Below, piece after piece: positions 32,742 through 43,600 of a stretch of DNA of 64,000 bases. The translations under genes were made by a program, and so were the position numbers. Within the stretch, counting starts at the first letter, position 1, and every line of letters begins with the position of its first letter. The stretch is from NCBI RefSeq assembly GCF_963678635.1, contig NC_087062.1:85770890-85834889 (forward strand), read 5' to 3'. Source of the DNA: Symsagittifera roscoffensis (lineage: Eukaryota > Xenacoelomorpha > Acoela > Convolutidae). The notes under the pieces were generated by a model. It worked only from the letters and a program-made list of their open reading frames with translations. It ran no database searches and was not told the origin of the DNA.

Positions 32742-33016
32742 CTATTATTATGGTTTGGTGATGTGAATTCTATGGAGTAGATTCCATACTGTTGTGTTAT
32801 GTTGCATATATCTTTTAGATAGTGGTCTATGATTTGTCTTTTGATTTTTACATCGGGGAACTCTGTTTTACATGGGCTGATTCCGGGTTCAAATAAATTT
32901 ACGAGTAAATTTTGACAAAATATGTGTTGTCCTCTATCAGTATCTGCGTCTACTATAAAAGGAAAGATTTCATCATCATCTGGAGTTTCGTCACCTGGGG
33001 TGTGCGTTGAGCTCAT
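32708..33016 (-). CDS. Pre-gag ORF B, 102 aa, unknown
   Basis: ATG at 33016 (MSSTHTPGDETPDDDEIF); the open frame reaches a little further upstream through a TTG. The product is acidic at its N-terminus and then mixed. The last part overlaps the start of the gag frame (gag opens after a TAG at 32744-32742), and the residues at the junction read sensibly in either frame. This suggests that ORF B and gag are one protein, either by a -1 frameshift or through an indel in this copy. I see no classical X-XXY-YYZ slippery heptamer in the 34-nt overlap. Confidence 0.55.
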   Translation of the reverse strand: MSSTHTPGDETPDDDEIFPFIVDADTDRGQHIFCQNLLVNLFEPGISPCKTEFPDVKIKRQIIDHYLKDICNITQQYGIYSIEFTSPNHNNRKYTIKQTTLI

Positions 33017-33458
33017 TTTTTCGTTCAATAACTGTTAGTATGTAATTATTAATGTGTCTAATTGGTTGATTCCAATTGTATAAATGTACTGGTTTGTGTT
33101 TGTACTGCTTTTTTATTCTTCTTTTTCCTCTTTGTGATGAATTTGAAGTTGTTTCTGAGTCAGAGAAATATAATTGATCGTGAATTGGGCAATTTTTATC
33201 TATTGATTCTTTTAGTTTGTAAAGTTCGTCTAAACTGTTGGTTTCTGATTCTGAAAATGCGTTTCGATTTTTTGAAAATCTTTTTCGTGTTATTTGTCTT
33301 TGTTTCGTTATTATTTTTCTTTTTAGTGTTTGTCGTTTTGTTCGAATGTATCCTACTGTTTGTGTATGAGGTGTGATTACAAGGTCGTATTTTTTGTTAT
33401 CTATTTCACAATTGTGTAAAATGATTGTTTGTTTATTTCCTAGGTTTTTAAATGACAT
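32991..33458 (-). CDS. Pre-gag ORF A, 155 aa, unknown
   Basis: Starts at ATG 33458. The product is basic, with Arg/Lys clusters (RKRFSKNRNAFSESE, RGKRRIKKQYKHK) and acidic Ser-rich patches (DSETTSNSS). No known domain is seen. It overlaps ORF B by 26 nt in another frame. Its position ahead of gag recalls ORF1 of plant Ogre elements, but no similarity is claimed. It may be the true start of a Gag precursor, joined to ORF B and gag by frameshifts, or a separate regulatory or nucleic-acid-binding protein. Confidence 0.6.
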   Translation of the reverse strand: MSFKNLGNKQTIILHNCEIDNKKYDLVITPHTQTVGYIRTKRQTLKRKIITKQRQITRKRFSKNRNAFSESETNSLDELYKLKESIDKNCPIHDQLYFSDSETTSNSSQRGKRRIKKQYKHKPVHLYNWNQPIRHINNYILTVIERKNELNAHPR

Positions 33459-34684
33459 AAGGTTTAGGGTGACGGATGCAAAAAGGTGTTAAGTGAATTC
33501 TAATTGCTTAAACTGTTAGTCCTTACGATTTTTTGGTTAGCTTAACCTGGGTCTATTTGTTCAGGGTTGGAGAGAAAAGTATATCTATTCCGGAGAATGA
33601 TTTTTACTTTCTCGTGACTAGTATAAGTTAAGGTGTTAACTTACTTAATCTTACTTAGGGGTAGTGATTGTGTTCAAGGGTTGGAGAATAGTAAATCGAT
33701 CCACAAGGTTCAGGTATAATTAGAACGCGAGTAGTTCGTTAGATACTATTTTAAACTTACTAAGTTTAAGATTTATCCTGGGTCTGATAAGAGGGGGGAG
33801 TCAAGTGAAGGATGAATAACCGAAGTTCTTCACTGTTTATCCTAATTTGAATGATTAGTTTCGTTCAAAAATTTCTATTAGTCCTGGGTTTTTAGAAAGG
33901 GTTGGATAGTGAATCGACGTTTGAGGTCGTTAGACACTAATTAAGTGGGTGGGGGAGAACAAAGTTGTTCTGTTTGATCCAAGGATAATCCTTGATGATC
34001 AAATTTAAAATTTAATTAAGTAAAAAATGATTTAAGATCCAAGGATAAGCCTTGATGATCTGATTTTAAAATTAAGTGAATTTAAGTTTTGATAAAATTT
34101 TAAATTTGTGTAAAGGAAAGATTTAGTATTTTGTGATATTAGTGAGCTGATGATTGCTGTTATGTTTTAGGTGATGAAGCTGGAACAACAGGATGATTTA
34201 TGATTACTAACCATTTATTGTCATGCTACTAATTTTTATTTTTATTTTCCAATAAATATTTTTCAAACCTGTTTTGTATAATACTGCAGAATTTAGGAAA
34301 ACGATCTGAGATCTTTTTATCAATCGTTATTGTATAATATTAATTTTGTTTAGCGCCTGAAATGATTTTGAAGAGTAACTTCAAGGTTTTATGTTTGCAA
34401 ATGGAAATCTAAATTCATTGCGGGTAGTATTCTAAATATAAAAGTTTGTTCTGGCTTTTGCCGAACTATCATATAACTATATGGCAAGTTTCTACTTTGT
34501 CGTAAGTCGTCTCTGGTTCGAGGTCTTCTTCCAATTCCGGGTAGTTCTGTTATGGTTCGGAATATTGGCTCTGATCTATTGAGTCGTAGAGACATTTCGA
34601 TTAAATTATTGTCGTATAACATTTTAAATGTTTTTGTCTAATTTCTAATCTATTTTGTTAATTCTAAGCTATTAAGGTCTTGTT
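33459..34684 (-). other. Repeat-rich leader of the giant element
   Basis: About 1.2 kb between the primer binding site and ORF A. It contains repeated words: GATCCAAGGATAA-CCTTGATGATC at about 33980 and again at about 34037, and a GGGTTGGA-AG/AT...AATCGA word at about 33565, 33670 and 33900. A 77-codon ORF (34622-34389) starts close to the primer site. Its product is Arg-rich (LPGIGRRPRTRDDLRQSR) and could be a leader peptide, a first exon or chance. Confidence 0.5.
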
Positions 34685-34704
34685 CGAGACTTATGGTCGC
34701 ACCA
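34685..34704 (-). promoter_or_regulatory. Primer binding site
   Basis: Two bases inside the 5' LTR the element reads TGGTGCGACCATAAGTC. TGG pairs with a tRNA 3' CCA and the site is in the expected place. The pairing partner would be a tRNA ending GGTCGCACCA, with a TTCGA loop word further in. I cannot name the tRNA. Confidence 0.7.
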
Positions 34705-34706
34705 GA

Positions 34707-35116
34707 TGAGTTAAGACTGGAGTGTATAACTCATAGAGTAATTTCGGATAGGGTACACCGTCTGCTCGTCACGCTATCTTATTTTCGGCCGGATAGATTC
34801 GTGCAACTTCTTAGTCTAATACCGATCCTAATCTTACTCTTATACTATCTAGTCTCAGGTTGTTTAACTAGTCTCTGCTAGGCTCAATAGATCTAGGGTA
34901 TACTGGTTTATTGCGGCTGCTGAAGTACTCGGGAGAGTCCAACTAATTTCTAAGTTAAATTCAAATCTCTCTGGTGCTGAAATTACAAGTAACTTCAGCA
35001 CTTACAAATAAGTGGGTAGTAAGTTAGATGGATCGTGATTGGTTAATATTAAATACTTTACATTGGTAAAACATTTAATTTATCCAATCATAAAATATAG
35101 TTTAGATCAGGTTCCA
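34707..35116 (-). repeat. 5' LTR of the giant element
   Basis: 410 bp. In element orientation it starts TGGAACCTGATC and ends TAACTCA, the usual TG...CA form. It differs from the 3' LTR at three positions that I can see (one in the GAGTTA-GACTGG word, two in the GGGT-GT-AGTTAGATGG word). No clear TATA box or poly(A) signal assignment is made. Confidence 0.97.
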
Positions 35117-35617
35117 AAATCTTAGTTTTCTGTTTGCGAGCATTTTTCAGAGAAGATGAAACTTAACGCGGCTTGTGGTAATGCATCACACAAGTAACCA
35201 TTTTGCGGTACAGTTAGTGCCGAATGTTTCGATCATCAAGTATGGCTTAAGCTTGACTTTCTAGCTTGAAAAATATCTTTTTTGTTTCGTCCAATTTTTG
35301 GAAACGAAGGATGAAAAAGGCGAATAATTTGTGTGCCCGCTATCTAAAGCAGGCGGTTGTGAAGTATAATTTGGAATTGAGTGGTGATGAACGAAGCGAA
35401 CGCATGGGTCCTGTGCCTTTTGTTTCGAGAAAATATGCTGACGCTCAAAATTCTAATTAAGGCGGTATGATTTGAGATTCGTTTACTGAATGAAACGCAG
35501 TTTAAGCTCTCCAATTTCATTAAAAAAGCTGAAATTTCATGTTTTTTCATGGATGTGCGTTTTTTTGCCGATTACGCTTCCGATTCGCGTCAGTTATCAA
35601 ATCGGATTATACACTTC

Positions 35618-35765
35618 AGGTTAACTACTTGTTAAACAAAATCAATGGAATCATTTGATAGCTTGCTTTATGATAGATTCAAATAACTGGGACTAGCGGT
35701 AACGACTACGCTTATGGCAAAAAAGTTCTTTGAATCGAATTCTGTCAGGACCTGTTTTTTTTTTC
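35618..35765 (+). repeat. SINE-like repeat S4, copy 1
   Basis: Paired with about 59855-60012. Both have GTTAAC/GTAACAACTTG, TTAACAAAATC, TTGATAGCTTG, a box-A-like (G)CTTAG/ACTAG-GGTAACGA word, a GAATCGAATTCTG / GATTCGAATCCTG box B, then TCAGGACTG and a T run. The T run after box B is consistent with a Pol III terminator in a tRNA-derived SINE. Confidence 0.6.
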
Positions 35766-37999
35766 AAACCTTAAGTGTTTTGTTTCAAAGAGTTGCCGGT
35801 CGATCCTTTACCTGATTGTTTTGTCAGCTTAGTTACCGCTCGAAAAGTGTCTTTTTTCGCTCGAAATTTTTTTTTCTCACGCCAGCCAAAAACGTTTTTT
35901 TCTCACTCTAGTGATTTTTTTTGTGCTCAAATTGAATATATTGCGAGAAAAAATAATGAAATTTTTGTAAATGTGATATTTTCGCCTTTTGTAGACTCAG
36001 TGGTTTTTTTTTATTTTTGTCTGCTCGCTTGTAACATTTAAATTTCTTTTATTTATTTGTATGCCAAGTTCAAGGTGCCCCATTTTTTATCGAAAATTTT
36101 CGTTTTATTATTTTGTTCGATTCAATTTTTGTTTGGATTCAAGTTTTTTTTTCGGCCAAACAGTGAAACAGTTTCTTTATTTGCAAATGTTCAAGGAACT
36201 TCATTCTCCATATTTCTTTGTATTACTTGTCATCTTCTCGTAATACGTTTATTTCATGTATTGTTGTTGTAGCCTTAACATTTTTAAGTTTTAAAGAAAG
36301 CTTCAATAAAGATTTGAAAACTGGGTCGTTTAAAACAGCTTCCTAAGCAGGCAAGATACTTATGCAAAAGCGAAAGTTTTTTGTTAGTCAATGAACAAAG
36401 TGGAGACTTCAAATTTTAAGTTTTACATACTCGCTCAGCTTAAAATTGATTTTTGATTTTGTTTTCAAGTTCGGTTTTAATTCATTTGCTTAAAGGAAAG
36501 CTGAATAGGCTCTCTAATAAATTAAGTGCATATAGCGCAAAAATGTGTTGATGACTTAACATGTTAAAATTTTCAATAGTGGTCAAAATTTTCTGGCAAG
36601 TTCTTCATTTTTTATCAGCTGTTTTTTCTCAGTTGGCGTAAAGATATTGTAACTGCTGTTTCCACAAGAGTTTTATTGTTGTGTTAATTCGTTTGTTTTT
36701 TCGGCGTTACTTCCTAGCTATTTATTTGTTCGGAGTTTCTAAACAAATAACGCATCTTGTTAGGCAACTATATTCTTGCTAGCAATCAATAAGCAAGAAA
36801 AACTTAGTGTTACGACAATTTTCGAAGAGTGAGAAGGAACTATGGCGTAGTGTCCGATTTTAAAAAAATATTTCCAGCCAATTCTTACTACCGTAAACCT
36901 CAAAGAAAGCTAGTACGGGGCTAAGTGTGGAATCTCATTAAAGCCCTGTTGGTAATGATTTCTAAAAAAAAAGAATTTAAAGTTTTCTTAGTCTCTAGAA
37001 AAACTAGTCTAGTGATTTTTTTTTCACTTTTTTAGATCAAATTTGACAAAACTTGAGGTGGCTGACCTCCCAACTTTATTTCTACCAGTCGTTCATTGTT
37101 ATATTTTAACGTTATTTTAGCTTAAGTTACCGCTCTCTCCTAATTTAATCGACTTAACTAGAAAAAAATAACCGGAAAATTAGACAACAAAAATTGTGAG
37201 ACAACATTTTTTAATTTGTTTGAAACTTTTATTTTCGGTTTTTCCTAAATTGTCGGAAGATTCTGTGCTTTTTTGCTCAGAATCCGGCTATCGTTCATGT
37301 TTTTAAAGATAAATCGAAGCCATTGATATAGCTGAGCAAATTTTGTTCACATTATTAGCAATTTTTGTCGGAAGTGATGATAATGATGGCTTACTAACCT
37401 AATTGTGGATCGTTCGAGGGAAACATAAATTGTATCCTCCAGATCACACGAGACGTTAAAAATCTCAGAATAGAATTCATAGTTCAAAGTTTTTCTAATT
37501 TTTCATCACTATTTTTTCGCTCGATAATTGCTTTTGAATTTTCATTAAACGCCGTGGAATGTGTTTCTGTACGTGTTTTCCGCAAAGAGAACATCATTTC
37601 AGACAACATTTTGATTTTTTATTAGTAGTTTTTTTGAAATAGTTTCTTTAGACTAAGTGGCTCTCATTTAGTTTTCTGTCTGCTAGCTTGCAATGCTATT
37701 GTTGAGGTATCGCAAGTGATGCGACGCTCCGCTTCACCTCTGTGTAAGTAATCGAATTAAGCTAATAGTTTGACACTCTTTCAGTTATGATATGCATTCC
37801 AAAAAGATACTTAAAATTTGTTTTGTAACAAATGTGTTAATGTCTAGCAGAATACGGCATTTTAAGTTCGAGAATAAAGATAAAGTTATTAAAAAGTTTT
37901 TAAAAAAAAAAAACTTTTTTTTGTACCGTAGAAAATTATTGAAGTTAACTCACGCTCATTTTTTTTGGCTTTTTTGTATTGCGTCTGGTTGCTTATTTT

Positions 38000-38770
38000 T
38001 CCTGCTCGTATTAACAGGGGAAGTTGAATTTTGCCTTCCAGGTTTAAAATGTAGAATTTTCATGTAGAATTTTTTTCCACAAGATGGTACTCGGAAAAGT
38101 CAAACTTCCAATTTTTTTGTTTTTTCAAAACTCTTGGCTTTTCTCAAAAACTGCCTTCCCAAGTCTGAGATTTTTGTATCAATCGCAAGCACTGGTTTAG
38201 CTAAATTCCCCTGCATTAGCGGTCATGCCGAGTTTTTTTTCCACAAAAATGTTATGGCCCTCGGAAGAGTCGAACATAGGTTTTTCCGTTTTTTGAAATT
38301 TGTTGACTTTTTTTAGACAAATACGCTCCAAATCTGAGATTTTGGCGTAAATGGAAAAAAAATGTGCGTAAGTGCTCCTCCATCCACTAGCGATTAAGCC
38401 CTTTTTTCTAAAACCAAAAGTGTTATCGTCCTCGGAAAAGTTATAATTGTGATTTTTGACCTCTTAAATTTCATGATTTATCGCAAAATCTACCCTCGCA
38501 AATATGAAAGTTTGAGTTCAACCGAACGGACAGATTGTTTGAAGCTCCCCTGAAAAAGTGGCTCCGCTCAATTTTTGAACTCAAAAAGTTCTGGCCCTCG
38601 AAAAAGTTAATCTGTGATTTTTTGACCTTTTTGAAAATTTTTGTCGTCTCGAAAACTCCTCTCCCAAATCTGACATTTTGAGATCAATCAAAAGAATGGG
38701 CTGCAAAAAGTTGTTCTGCAAAAGCGGTTTATCCCAAAAAAAATTACCACAAAAAGCATGTCCCTTTTTG
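38000..38770 (+). repeat. Diverged tandem array, period about 165-171 bp
   Basis: A CCTCGGAAAAGT word recurs with offsets of about 170, 171 and 166 (CTCG(G) at 38090, 38260, 38431, 38597), with a fifth weaker unit near 38755. Each unit also has a following 'gatttttgacc-ttt' block, a 'caaatctgagattt' block and a 'cc-cat-agcggtt' block in order. Units are diverged, so this is an old array. Confidence 0.65.
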
Positions 38771-39069
38771 ACCGTTTTTTGAAACTTTTAACTTTTCTTG
38801 AAGGCTACATGTTTTCTTGAATACTACTTTACTTGAAAACAAGATTGTCTCTTACGCCTTAAAGTTTGTAAGAAAAATGTTTGTCTTTGAGCAAATTTCA
38901 ATTTCTCAAAATTTTTCACTCTTACTTATTTTATAAGAGAAACAACTAAGGTTTCGGGTGAAGCCCAATTTTTGATTTTACCCATTTCATCCTGCATCAG
39001 TACCACGAATTCGGAAAAAATCAAGCCAGTACCTCCAGCTTTAGATGGGCTCCTAGTACTACTATTGAA

Positions 39070-39540
39070 AATTGTTCTTTAGTTTGTAAATTTACCAACT
39101 TTCATTTTGAATATCTTTTTTCGTCAAGCCGGTTTGGCTATGTTGTATCGGCTTAGTCAACCTATGTTGCATAGTTTCACGGGCGAATATTTCAAAATAT
39201 TTTACCTGTTTCATGAGGAATGGGTCGTAAAGTTTCTGATTTAACTTTTTATGACTGTAGTTTCGTTTTCGGCTTTACGAGGGTCGATTTAAGTTTTCTG
39301 CCTTATTTACCATTCGGTAAATGATTCTCAATTATTGCTAAGGATGTTTTTGAGCCTCATCCGAGACAAAGTTGTAAAATTTTAAAATATTTTTTTTGAC
39401 TTTTTCAAGTAATTTTTTCAGGCTAATTTTTCAAAAAAAAATGTAATGCTTTTGGTAATGCAATGATTTAATTGTACGGCAAGTGTTAAGCAGCTCTGAT
39501 TCGCCTCTGTGTTTATGGAAGTGGTGTCAATTAGGCTTGA
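39070..39540 (+). repeat. Interspersed repeat family R1, copy 3
   Basis: Third copy of the R1 family (see 2690-3100 and 4530-4990), with 'tttcacgggcgaat', 'gaatgggtcgtaaa', 'tttttatgactgtagtttcgttttcggct' and 'tttttcaagtaattttttcaggc'. This is the longest alignment of the three. Confidence 0.6.
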
Positions 39541-39773
39541 AGTATTTTTTATCCATTTCATTCTTTCCGATAATGATTTCTTAATGGAAATATTGATTTT
39601 GCTGCATTGTTTTAACCGCTTTCGCTCCTTTTCTAACGGAGCTAGCTTGGGTACCTACAACCTTCTAAGATTATTTCTAAAATAAGGTTTTGTTATTTCA
39701 AAAATGATAGTCTACGATTTGATCTCATTAGTCTACCTGCCTTTGCGGAGGCCAACCCGTTAGAAAAATTTAT

Positions 39774-39970
39774 TACGAGGCCAACCCGTGCACTGGATAT
39801 GCGCATAATTTATAAGTGTGTCTAGGTCTCTGAGCCCACAGACAAGTCTTTAAACATGTTAAATTTTGTCGGGACGATCAAAGAAAGCGAAAGAACAAAG
39901 AAAGATCAGAGAGAGCGTCCTTGTTGCGTAATCCGCTTACAATTCACAAAATACACAGTTTGCCCGCGTA
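39774..39970. mobile_element. TIR element (MITE), copy 1
   Basis: About 197 bp, starting TACGAGGCCAACCCGTGCAC and ending with a diverged inverse of it (CACAGTTTGCCCGCGTA). It matches 44480-44675 along its whole length. It is non-coding. TA at both ends is what a Tc1/mariner-type TA target duplication would leave. Confidence 0.75.
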
Positions 39971-40265
39971 ATATTAGTCAGCGAGCTTAAGCAGTTCACT
40001 GGAATGTGAAGATGAATTGTCAACACTTTTAATCATTAATAAAGTTTCTTAACACGGAAGTATGTTTTTAACTTTTCTAAGTTTTTGGTTTTTCTTTGGC
40101 TTTGCAACTTTCTGTGAATTTAAAAACATCCAATTCTTATTCATAACTACTACTTCTTCGTCATAATTTTTTCTTCAGTTTGATTTACTCTTGCTGCTCA
40201 AATTGGATCAGAAAAGCTCTATACTGATTATCAATGAAGAACTTACCATATCTTTACTTGAAGAG

Positions 40266-40450
40266 TTCATGTTCTATAATATATTTGCAGATGTCGTATC
40301 TGTTTACTGCTTATTGAAGAAAATCTTTTCGGCCGTGTCCACTCAAAGATCGGGTCCTACTGTTATAAAGATAAATTCAGTATTTTCTAACATTATTTTA
40401 CTAAGAGAAGAACAACGCAAGAGCTTTACTGCAAAACTATCTGATAAGGG
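40266..40450 (+). repeat. Interspersed repeat R3, copy 1
   Basis: Paired with about 53178-53355: both read GTTCATGTT, ATATTTGCAGATGT, TTTACTGC, CGGCCG-GTCCAC, AGATCGGGT-CTACT, TATAAAGATAAA, TTTTCTAACA-TATTTT and AGAGAAGAACAACGCAAG in order. Short ORFs across it are not conserved. Confidence 0.7.
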
Positions 40451-40664
40451 ATAACATTTTTTTTTCAAGTTAATTCCTTTCCGATAATTTTTTTATGGAA
40501 AAACGTCTATCAGAATAATTGTTTTATTTTACTGTGTTTGGATTGGCGTCATAGCCCTTAATTTTTTCCTGTTTTAAAATTACTGGGCTCAACCGTACAA
40601 TTACCCAACCCAAAAAAAAAGCCAAAAAAAATGGTTTAGGATAGAGAAAACAATGGTTTTTCAT

Positions 40665-43600
40665 GTTGTTGTTGTTGTTGTTAGCCCACGCGGGTCGGGT
40701 TGGGCTCTTCTGTCTCCAGGTCAAGGAACTTTGCAACCTCTACCGGCCGAAGCCACAGGTCTGCTGGGGTGAGTGGGGAGGGGTTTTGGGAGCAGTTGAA
40801 AAGGTGACATGTTGTGTGGGGGGCAAGGGAACAGGTTGGGCAAAGGTGGGAGATGGAGCTGTCGAGGCGGGATAGGTAGGTGTTAAGGAGCCGGCTGTAG
40901 CCAGACCGGAGTTGGGAGAGCTTACAGCGCGTGGGACGTGGGAGAGATTTTTCAGAGGGGTCAATCTTTGGGGGAGGGATACAAATAACTTTAGACGGAG
41001 GGGTTTTGGCTAGGAACTTGGTTACAAGGGAGGTATGGTTGTCTTTTAAAATTGGTTTGTAGTAGTTAAAAATAAAAGTGGAGACTTCGTCTCGGTCGTC
41101 CAGAACTAGAGGGTGGTTTGCGTAGACTGAAAAGTCGGTTAAAATTTTCTGGGTGTCTTCTTTGAAGCAGCTTATAATTGAGGGGCGAAGTAGACGGGGA
41201 GGAGGGGGATGTGAATGTATGAAATTGATGGGATGGTGGGAACGATAGGTAGAGATAAAAAATTGAGATGACAGAAGGGTATGGTGGTCTTTGACCGTTA
41301 GGATTTCAGATTCACTGTGCAGGTGGGCAGTGGAACTCATTAGATTTGATCCAGTAACAACGCGAAGGGATTGGTTTTGGGCAACCTGCAGGCAATTTAT
41401 GGAGGTGTTACTTGATGCGTGGGACCATGCGGGGGCTGCATAGTCAAGTATGGGGCGAATTAAAGCTTTAAAAGTTAGGAGGAGGGTTTCTTTGGAGTGA
41501 CCCCAGGTTGATCCTGCTAATGCCTTCAGGATTCCGATCCTGCGTCTGGCCTTTTCAGCGGATTGTTTGCAGTGGGTGGCAAAACAAAGTGTTGGATCAA
41601 AAGTCACCCCTAAGATTGTTGGATTTTTGTTTAGGGGTAGCGCCTTGTTATTTAAAAGAACACTAGGTGTTTTATTAAATTCTTTGTTATAAGAGGAGAA
41701 AAGTGTAACTGATCCTTTAGAGGACGCGAAACTTAGTTTGCGTGAGGTGAAAAAATCGTAGAGCCTTTTTAGGTAGCTATTGATGGAGTTTGAGGCGATA
41801 TCAATATTGGAACTACTTGCGAAGGGGTGGAAATCGTCTGCATACGAAACAAGGTTTACATTATCGGGAGGTGGCGGTGCATCATGGACATAAAAATTGA
41901 AGAGTGTGGGTGATAAAACGGAACCTTGGGGTACGCCACAGTGGATTATTCGATGGGGGGATGTGTGTTCACGGAATGAGGTGGCAGCCTGTCGACCATT
42001 AAGGTAATTACTTAGCCAGCGGACTAGACTTCTTGGGAGGGGAGTGTCATGAACGAGTTCCACAAGTGAGCGATGACACACCATGTCGAAAGCCTTAGAT
42101 AAGTCAAGTGTGGCCAGTACCGTACGTTTAGGGGGGCGATTTTGGTTAAAACCGTCTGAAATGTAAAATTCGAGAGTGGAGAGAGCTGTGGTGGTGGAGT
42201 GAAAAGGGCGGAAGCCGTGTTGGTGTTTGGCGTTGGGGAGATGTTTAGTAAAGATGGGGTGAACGAGCCTCTCCAGAATTTTAACTGCTGGGCAGAGTAA
42301 GGATATAGGTCTGTAAGATGTTGACTGTTTAAGATCCTTATTGGGCTTTGGAAGCGGTGCAATTTTTGAGTTTTTCCAAATTTGGGGGATAATGTTTTCG
42401 GACAAAGAGATATTAAAAAGGTATGTTAAGTATTGTGTAGCAAGTGGGGCGAGATGTTTAAGATGTATATTACAAAGGCCGTCGGGACCTAGCGCTCGCG
42501 ATGGTTTGCTGTCTGCAATGGCTTGTTTAGTATTTTCAGGGGTAAAAATTGGGCTGTCTGACAGCGGTAGTTTGGCAATTTTTCTTCTCGTTATACGAAG
42601 GAGTTTGTCAGAGGCGTGGGGTCTGGCATTGGTGAATTGTTTGTTAAAAGAGCTGGTAATATCACGAGGTGAGTGTATGGGTTTAGAACCAAAAGTAATG
42701 GGGTATCTTCCTGCCACGGGCTTAGATCCATTTAAGGAGCGTACCACTTTCCAGAACTTTCTGGCACCAGTGCGGTAGTCGCAAGTCCGGAGGAATTCTC
42801 GCCATTTATTTTCTTTGTCCTTTGCTGTCTGTTTCATGAGTCTACAGTTCAGTTGGGATATGACTTCTGGGGGAAGGTTTTGTTGTCGGCTTAAATCTCT
42901 TTCGGCGGCAAGGGCAGTGGACTCGGGGGAAAGAGAGGGAGTGAAGTGGCGAATACGGCCAGCGGGGATGTGGTGGAGTGCTGCCCTGAGCACCAGGTCC
43001 CTCAAGAATTTCTCTCCGGCGGCAACTCCGGAAGGTGGAACCGCTGAAAGGAAACCCTCCTCAATTTCCTCTGTGAATTTGATCCAATCTGCTTTTAAAA
43101 AATTTATAAAAGTCCTTTTAGGTGAAAAATTTATAAAATCATCCAAGGGTAGTTCTAGAAGAATGGGTAGGTGATCTGATCCTAGAGATTTAATTGGGGT
43201 CCATGATGTGGAGAGTAAGAGCGATTGGGATACGAGGGAAATATCTGGTGACGAGAGTTGGTTTTCTGAGTTAAAAGGGACTCTGGTTTGTGTGTCATCA
43301 TTTAATGGTGCAAAGGTGGATTCGGTTATTTCATTGCTAAGTACAGAGCCGCGTTGATCTTCCTCGATGTTTGAGTTCCATAGTTGAGAATGTGCGTTGG
43401 CATCCCCGAGTACTAAGGCGTCCCCAGGTGCAAGTAGTTCGGCAAGGGACGCAGAGTAACCAGGGGGACAGCTCGAGCGAGGGGGGATGTAGAAATTATA
43501 AATACGAAGCTTGGATGAACTGGCTACCACTGATATGCCCATAGCCTCTAGTGTTCCATCGTTGTTAATATTTATTTCTTCGTATTGTATCGACTCATGT

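Larger units (their letters stand above)
16215..35116 (-). mobile_element. Giant LTR retrotransposon (Ty3/gypsy type) of about 18.9 kb
   Basis: The element is bounded by two 410-bp direct LTRs (16215-16624 and 34707-35116) and a 4-bp duplication AAAT (16211-16214 and 35117-35120). It is transcribed on the minus strand, so its 5' LTR is the one at 34707-35116. The order in element direction is: leader, ORF A, ORF B, gag, protease-RT-RNase H-integrase, two small membrane ORFs, a Pro/Ser/Thr-rich ORF, two glycoprotein-like ORFs, a 601-aa ORF and a 1.6-kb 3' non-coding stretch. Domain order and motifs in pol place it with Ty3/gypsy elements, which are usually 5-8 kb. Length alone recalls plant Ogre elements, which also have an ORF ahead of gag, but the gene set after pol is different and envelope-like. 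The near-identical LTRs imply recent insertion. Confidence 0.97.
35117..39773. other. Intergenic DNA beyond the giant element
   Basis: No gene supported. T-rich, with a SINE-like repeat (35618-35765), a tandem array (about 38000-38770) and an R1 repeat (39070-39540), listed separately. Confidence 0.5.

Noticed and set aside
18243..33458. Alternative genetic code to explain in-frame TAA and TGA in the giant element
   Set aside because: Host genes in the window use ordinary TAA stops and have no in-frame stops, and both TGA and TAA also act as sensible ends of element ORFs.
40663..43174. Plus-strand ORFs over the LINE
   Set aside because: They are complements of the LINE coding frame with Gly/Gln-rich, low-information products.
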